Shown: positions 58,145 to 64,000 of the stretch, one piece after another
Position numbering within the stretch: position 1 is the stretch's first letter
Layout: each line of letters begins with the position of its first letter
Translations under genes and position numbers: made by a program
Assembly: GCA_018292915.2 (NCBI GenBank)
Contig: JACVVK020000382.1
Location: 445,001-509,000 of the forward strand
Source of the DNA: Batillaria attramentaria
Taxonomy: Eukaryota > Mollusca > Gastropoda > Batillariidae
DNA: 64,000 nucleotides
Reading direction: 5' to 3'
The notes under the pieces: model-generated
Databases searched by the model: none
What the model saw: the letters and a program-made list of their open reading frames with translations, nothing else
Told to the model about the DNA's origin: nothing

Positions 58145-58475
58145 GATAGAGTCATGCTCCCTTAATCACGGGTGTTAATAAAATGGTGGGGAGTTTTCCT
58201 GGTGCTACCTTGAGTCAGTGAAACGTTTTTCCTGTTCTACTTCATGTTCCATTATTCACGGATGTTAATAAAAGGTTTTCTTGTGCTACCTTGATTCACT
58301 GAAACGTTTTTCCTGTGTTACTTCATGTTCCGTTAGTCACGAGTGTTAATAAAATGGTGGGGAGTTTTTCTGCTGCTATCTTGATTCCATGAAAAGTTGT
58401 TCAGGTACTACTTCATGTTCCGTTATTCACGGGTGTTAATAAAATGATTGGGAGTTTTTCTGGTGCAAACATGAT
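58145..58475. repeat. ~90-bp minisatellite
   Basis: Four units starting CATGTTCCGTTATTCACGGG, with GTGTTAATAAAATGGTGGGG and TGCTACCTTGATTCA. Unit starts are near 58154, 58247, 58326 and 58418. Confidence 0.7.
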
Positions 58476-58849
58476 AAAGATGAACATGATAATGAATTTA
58501 TGATAATGAAAGATAGGACCTTTTTTTTCAATTTCAAATGTGAAATTCCTTGGGTGTCGGGTAATAAAGAAAGAAAGAATTTGTATTTTCAGGCCGCAGT
58601 AATAAAAAGCCATTTTATTTCAGGCCGACAAAGAGAAAAGCAGTGACTGAATTATTCCATTTGCAAGCGTGAGTTGTACCGGAAAACTCATTGGATTTCG
58701 GATAATAAATAAACAAGTAGATAAACAAATAAATAAATAAACTGTTTTTTCAGAGGGAACATGGGTATCTTTTAATTTAAAATGAAAAGCGGCAACATTC
58801 CGTGGCCGGTTACCCGTGACTAGACCTACACATGAACATAATACAGGGT

Positions 58850-58962
58850 GCGTGGGTGGGTATTTGGGAGTTGAACCTCCTTTTCCATCACGTATGGGTG
58901 ATATCAAAGACGGGGCAACGAGAAAAAGGCCAGCACAAATATCTGGACCCAGCCGGGATACA
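58850..58962 (-). mobile_element. SINE-A, 5'-truncated
   Basis: Body from GGGTGGGTATTTGGGAG through CCAGCACAAATATCTGG to CAGCCGGGATAC; the tRNA head is missing. Confidence 0.8.
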
Positions 58963-59399
58963 TATTATTAATACGGAATAAGTTGATTCAGAATCGATGC
59001 TTTGACAATTGCAAAAAAAAAAAAAAAAAAAAAAAACATCTTTCCGTGACTACACAAAATGACCACTTACAACAACCTGACACAAAACATGGCTCGTGGG
59101 AGAGTCGCATGCGGCTGTTACCAAGGATACAAGACGGTACAAAATGACAAAATTGAAAGCACCCTCGGCATTCTTTTGATCTTTCCCTCGCTTACGTCGA
59201 CGGTGCTGCCACGCTGCGGAGACCGAACGAAACAAGGCCCTGGTCACATGGCCTGCAACCTCTCCCCATTGTGCCTGTGTTGTTTTTGCCGACGATCACC
59301 ACCTCCTGCGGCTGAAGAGTAAACAAGGGGAGGGAAGCAGGGTCAACAGCAGGAGAGACCTTCAAGAATGGCAACAGAGGTCCTAAAAAAAGGGGATGC

Positions 59400-59401
<2 letters not shown>

Positions 59402-59437
<36 letters not shown>

Positions 59438-59534
59438 CAATGAGACTTTATTTTACAAGGCAGGATAAAAAATAGGTTGTGCAGACCTCTCTACAATCTT
59501 GTCCTTGCGACACTACAAAAGAACTGATATCTCA

Positions 59535-59586
<52 letters not shown>
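59402..59586. repeat. (AG)n and (CA)n microsatellites
   Basis: AG at 59402-59434 and CA at 59537-59586, separated by ~100 bp. Confidence 0.95.
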
Positions 59587-59590
<4 letters not shown>

Positions 59591-60064
59591 TGTAAGGATA
59601 AGGATATATACTTAGTTGTCTCGACATCACTGGAGAATTTTTTCTTGTCAGTGGTTCCAAGTACCGTAGCAAGGCGAATACATAACGAAAGAAAAGCGGG
59701 GGAAGATGGGGGGGGGGGGGGGGAGGTAGAGAAAAGCCAAATAATGAACTTTATTTTCCAAGGGCTGAGGCAATTAACGTTAAAAAAAAAGTCAGTTTTT
59801 GTTTCTGCCGTTGCTAACACTACAAACACAAGTTCAAAAAGAAAAGAAAGAAAGTAATAAAATAAAACTTTTAAAAAAAAAACTGTACAAAGACAACATA
59901 CAGTTGCCGGTATATGCATAACATTTAATCATATTGTATTGTAGAAGAGAAACAATCGAAAATAGTAAGTAGAAGCCTGCACACCGGTGACGCTACCGTT
60001 TGGGAAGCAACTGTATTTCCCAAAAGGAATGGTAAAAGTACTTTCTTTCAATGCTTTGTAACAT

Positions 60065-60142
60065 TATGTTTATATAGATGTTAGCTAGCAAAGCTGTATA
60101 CATATATGTGTGTGGGTATGACTTGTGCGAGTGAATAAATAT

Positions 60143-60199
<57 letters not shown>

Positions 60200-60201
60200 T
60201 G

Positions 60202-60276
<75 letters not shown>

Positions 60277-60277
60277 G

Positions 60278-60340
<63 letters not shown>

Positions 60341-60475
60341 GATAGTCTGTATGTATTATGTCACGTGTGCATGTAGTGTGTCTGTCAGTGTATATGTACG
60401 CCATACCTTTGTGAACTGTATGTAAATGTAAGTTTTGTGAAAATGCCAAAAAGAAGGAAAAATAAAACAAACATT
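60065..60475 (+). mobile_element. TG-cored dispersed repeat, copy 2
   Basis: Left flank GATGTTAGCTAGCAAAGCTGT, (TG)n 60144-60340, right flank GATAGTCTGTATG, TCACGTGTGCATGTAGTG to AAAATGCCAAAAAGAAGG. Direct homologue of 7440-8485 without SINE insertions. Confidence 0.7.
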
Positions 60476-60564
60476 ACTCGTATTAGAGAAAGAAAGAAAA
60501 GAAACGTACGCAATTGTTCAGTTGTATATCTGTACAAGAAAATTGAATAACGACAGAAGAAGAA

Positions 60565-60665
60565 GAAAGGGTATTTGTAGGGCGCATTCCTTTAAATCAA
60601 ACGCAATGCGCCTAAAAAAACACAAAGAAAACACCCAAAGACTATGAGGAAAACACCGAGGCAGA
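60565..60665 (-). mobile_element. Interspersed repeat 3' end
   Basis: GGGTATTTGTAGGGCGCATTCC and CAATGCGCCTAAAAAAACAC follow the same TAGGGCGC..GCGCCT layout as at 20420. Confidence 0.4.
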
Positions 60666-61232
60666 ATGAGAAGAGGTAAATATCCGCTTGACCTGTATCC
60701 TGTAATGCGAAATGACAGGTGCTCCCGGTGTGCACGCATTGCACGTGCAGTTTACATCGCGCGCCATGTTCTGCTGTCTGCCTCAAGTACCCGCGTAACG
60801 CGCGCGTCTCCTCGATCGGAATGGACGTTTGCGTTCACGCCACTTAAGAGACACTTTGTTGCTGTTGCTGAGTTCGTTCACGTAAAAGTTGCAGTCAGGA
60901 TTATTTCCAACCTGGAGTGTGCCTGGTGCAAAGGCTGTGAGCGGGGACGAAAGTCAAGCTGGCTGGCCTCAAAACTGACGCGAACTTCTTGGCTAAAGCA
61001 ATCCAATTCAGTCCGATATCTCTGTGAAGAGATACATGTACTCCTTGAAGAAAGCGAAGTTGGTAGTTGCACTTAGAAATACACCACAAAGAGAGAGAGA
61101 GAGAGGGTGAGGGTGAGGGAGGGAGAGAGGATCTGCTGTGTTTGGCACCTTCAGTCAGTCTCAGTGGGAAAGATGCAATGAATCAAATTCACCAGTACTT
61201 GAAATGGTAAGCGAGCACATTATCGCCACCTC

Positions 61233-61516
61233 CAGGGCCCGTACGTAAAACTCGAGGTTAATTTAACCCACGGCTATGGACCTAACCCAGACTAGGACAA
61301 CAGAAACCCCAAAACAAAATTTAAAAAAAAAGGGAAGCGAAGAAAGAAAGACAAAAATCCTTCTATAACGGCATAGGCACCTTGCTGGAATGGACCCGCT
61401 TCCTGATTTAAAACCAAAAAACAACAGAAAATTTAACCTTAGAGCTAGTTTAGTTCGAAGTTAGACTCTAACCCGGGGCTAAACTCCCTAACCCCGACTT
61501 TTACATGCGGGCTCAG
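61233..61516 (+). mobile_element. MITE-1 copy 4
   Basis: CAGGGCCCGTACGTAAAAC at the left and ACATGCGGGCTCAG at the right, with the same interior as the other three copies. Flanks do not show a clear duplication. Confidence 0.78.
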
Positions 61517-61904
61517 GTAATTTTTGCACTGTATGCAGTGTTTTGTGGCTTTTGAGACCACGCCTTCTATAATCAACATGTATGTTAATTAAGTTTGTAA
61601 TAGTATTTTACGGAAACAAACAGTCATGGCAGTTTCGGTTTTCATACGCATTATGTTTTTGGAGGGGGGAAGAAACCCTGAGAGAATTGAGTCGTCAACT
61701 GAAATCGGAAGAAAAAACTACAGTGTATATATGTACATGTGTTAAATACATCATCAAATGTTTTCATCGATGTCTCTTAGCGTTTCTGATTGCGAACGGC
61801 TGATCATGTATACAAAACTATTACGTGTGTTGAAGATTCAGAAGGAGAGGAAAAAAAATAAGGGCCTAATATTTACTGCAACTGAAAACAAAAAGCATTT
61901 GAGT

Positions 61905-62029
<125 letters not shown>

Positions 62030-63297
62030 GGGTAAATATAAGAACCTTAGAAATCTGTGGAATTGTCCACTGAATCCCATAATCTTAGTGTTTGAAAATA
62101 AGCAACAATGCAGATTTCACGAGCACATTCACGTCGACATGGCAATTTCTTTCCTCCCCCCCCCCCTTTTTTTTATAAGAATTCTTTCTTTGTCTATACA
62201 CTTTTCTGTGTATGAACGACCTCTGTCTGAACCTGAGAACTAAGTTGCCGGCTTTTTGTTGTCTCAGACCCAGCTTTCATTTCAAAAACAATTTCTTGTT
62301 AAGACCGCACAAAACTGACTGTGGAGGAGGGTTTGGGGAAAAAATCAACAGAGGGTTGTGGTATGCAGTAGGATAGGGTGGTGGTTATGGGGAGGGGGGG
62401 GGGGAGGGAGGGAGGGAGGGTGGATGCGTGAGGGGTGTACCGGGGAATACAGTTACCGCCCATTCTCCCCCCTTCCCGATCATAGTGTTCTGTATTTCCT
62501 CGCTGTTACGGAATGTAAGAAACCATCAAATGATTTAATTCGGACAAGAACTCCAGAATTCTTGTTGTTGTTGTTGTTTGGGGGGGGGGGGGGAGGTCGG
62601 GGATGTGGAGGGTGGCGTAGTTTGGGAAAGCTTGGGTGAAGGTCAGAAGGGAAAGTCGTTTATTGTACTTGCCTAACATTAAATTTGAATCAATCTAATT
62701 TTTTTTTAATGAAATAACATGCAAATGTAAAGTAGCTGGACTGAAACAATTTACCCTACGTATTGTGATCTGGGAAAGTGTACCCAAGACATTGTACCAA
62801 CAATGTCACCACCGTCCTGTCAGGAACAGTAGACTAGGAACCTAAACATTTTTTTCAAAAGAAATCCCTCATCCCCATTTCTCGTCCGTTTCTCACAACT
62901 GAAAATTTCTCATCTTCGAGTTCTACACCCCCAGCCTCCCCAGTGGGTCCCCAGGAAAAGACCTCGTTGACAAACTGCCGTATTACTCGAGCCTGAAACG
63001 CTGTGAGTGTTCCAATAAGCCATGTTGTTTGTCACAGAGCCTGCAAGCAGCGGGTGTCACGTGCACAGATGAGAGCAGCCCGTGTCCTGAACATAGTGGC
63101 TGACAAGCGGAGTCTGGGATCGTGTTTCCTGTGGCTTCTACCCAGCAGTGTGTTTTCCGTTTTGGATGTCAAGAGGGTGAAGTGGTTGTTCAAGTGGCGC
63201 TGCGACTCCAATACATCAACAGTAAACGAGATGCGAGGTGACGCGCCGGGTTCTTACATCTGTGTCTCGTTCTGCTTGGGGTCTGTTGACGGGAAAC
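62030..63297. other. No gene seen
   Basis: G-runs at 62392-62410 and 62579-62593, otherwise unique sequence. The + frame 63003-63329 passes into the TTG repeat and shows no domain. Confidence 0.45.
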
Positions 63298-63760
63298 ATT
63301 GTTGTTGTTGTTGCTGTTGTTGTTGTTGATGCTGCTGATGTCGTTGTTGATGTCGTTTATGTTGTTGATGATGATGATGATGATGACGACGACGACGACG
63401 TCGTTGATGATGCTTTTGTTGTTGTTATTGTTTGCTGCTACCGGGCTGTTGTTGATGTTGGTGTTGGTGTTGTTCGTGTTGATGTTGTCCTTGCCGGTGT
63501 TTTCTTTGTTGTTGATGTTGTCATTGTTGCTGTTGTTGTTGCCGTTGCTGATGTGTTGTTACTGTTGCTGTTGTTGTCGTCGTCGTCGTTTGATGTCGTT
63601 GTTGTTTCTGTTTTGTGGGGTCTTTTAGGGTTGGGTTTTTTGTTTGTTTTTTTTTTGCTGATGATGTTGGTTATCATGTTGCTGGTATTGCTGTTGTTAG
63701 TGCTGGTGTTGCTGTTGTTGCTGTCGTTATTGTTGTTGCTGCTGCTGTTGTTATTAGTTC
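63298..63760. repeat. TTG/GTC/ATG-rich trinucleotide region
   Basis: Irregular GTTGTT, GATGAT and GACGAC triplet runs. Open frames encode V/L/D-rich repeats only. Confidence 0.85.
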
Positions 63761-64000
63761 ACAAACAAGCAAACACACGTGGCAATGTATCAGCCCATTG
63801 CCCACACGGTCACTTGGTTGCTTCTTAGCTTGCGAGTTTCACGTCCTCCTCTGGCCACCAGAGTCGGGCGATACTGACAAGGCTCTCTACCCTGCATCTA
63901 CCTGTCTAGACCTTTCCAGCAGCAGCAGCAGCAGGGCGTAGAAACTGTAGCTAGGGTCCACAACCGGTGCCGCTTCCTCCCCTTGTAGACGGGAGTTTTG

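Noticed and set aside
60666..61076. 136-aa plus-strand ORF with several Cys residues (CSRCARI, CAWCKGC)
   Set aside because: No recognised domain, the overlapping opposite strand is also open, and there is no splice or promoter context.
63826..63885. Possible further SINE-A body fragment (GAGTTTCACGTCC..GGGCGATACTGAC)
   Set aside because: Similarity is short and interrupted; not enough to call.

Overview
This is eukaryotic, non-coding-rich DNA. It is AT-leaning, packed with long (TG)n/(CA)n, (CT)n/(AG)n, (AAT)n and (AGY)n microsatellites, and littered with tRNA-derived SINEs, palindromic MITE-like elements and decayed LINE 3' ends. Repeat types and gene content fit a lophotrochozoan, most likely a marine gastropod mollusc; the species cannot be fixed from the sequence alone. 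No prokaryotic features, CRISPR arrays, rRNA or intact stand-alone tRNA genes were seen.

One protein-coding gene was found, on the minus strand: a vestigial / vestigial-like (Vg, VGLL2-type) transcription cofactor in five coding exons (50856-50782, 45611-45300, 32458-32262, 31370-31145, 29917-29871). It spans about 21 kb. The evidence is an N-terminus beginning MSC..MYQ.Y, a complete TONDU (TEAD-binding) core containing [10 protein letters not shown], the SFWNSAY motif, a YGSLVMP motif, and consistent splice phases. One anomaly is a 1-nt reading-frame break in exon 2, which an alternative acceptor would avoid. The long ORFs elsewhere are microsatellite or SINE read-through.

Layout. 1-26 kb lies downstream of the gene: SINE-A clusters at 5.3-12.4 kb, TG arrays at 7.5-8.3 kb, MITEs, a LINE C-terminal remnant at 12.8 kb and a 1-kb AGY array at 21.9-22.9 kb. 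26-29.9 kb is comparatively unique AT-rich DNA, probably largely vg 3' UTR and downstream sequence, with a 31-bp minisatellite of TGACGTCA sites. 29.9-50.9 kb is the vg transcription unit. Its introns hold a palindromic MITE, tandem decayed copies of the exon-4 edge, two further MITEs, a 1.36-kb terminal-inverted-repeat element, SINEs and a minisatellite. 50.9-64 kb is the gene's 5' side: a GC-rich block at 51.5-51.9 kb, then SINEs, a LINE remnant, microsatellites and a fourth MITE-1 copy.

Names such as SINE-A to SINE-H and MITE-1 to MITE-3 are local labels for repeat families recognised here by comparing copies within the window; they are not database names.
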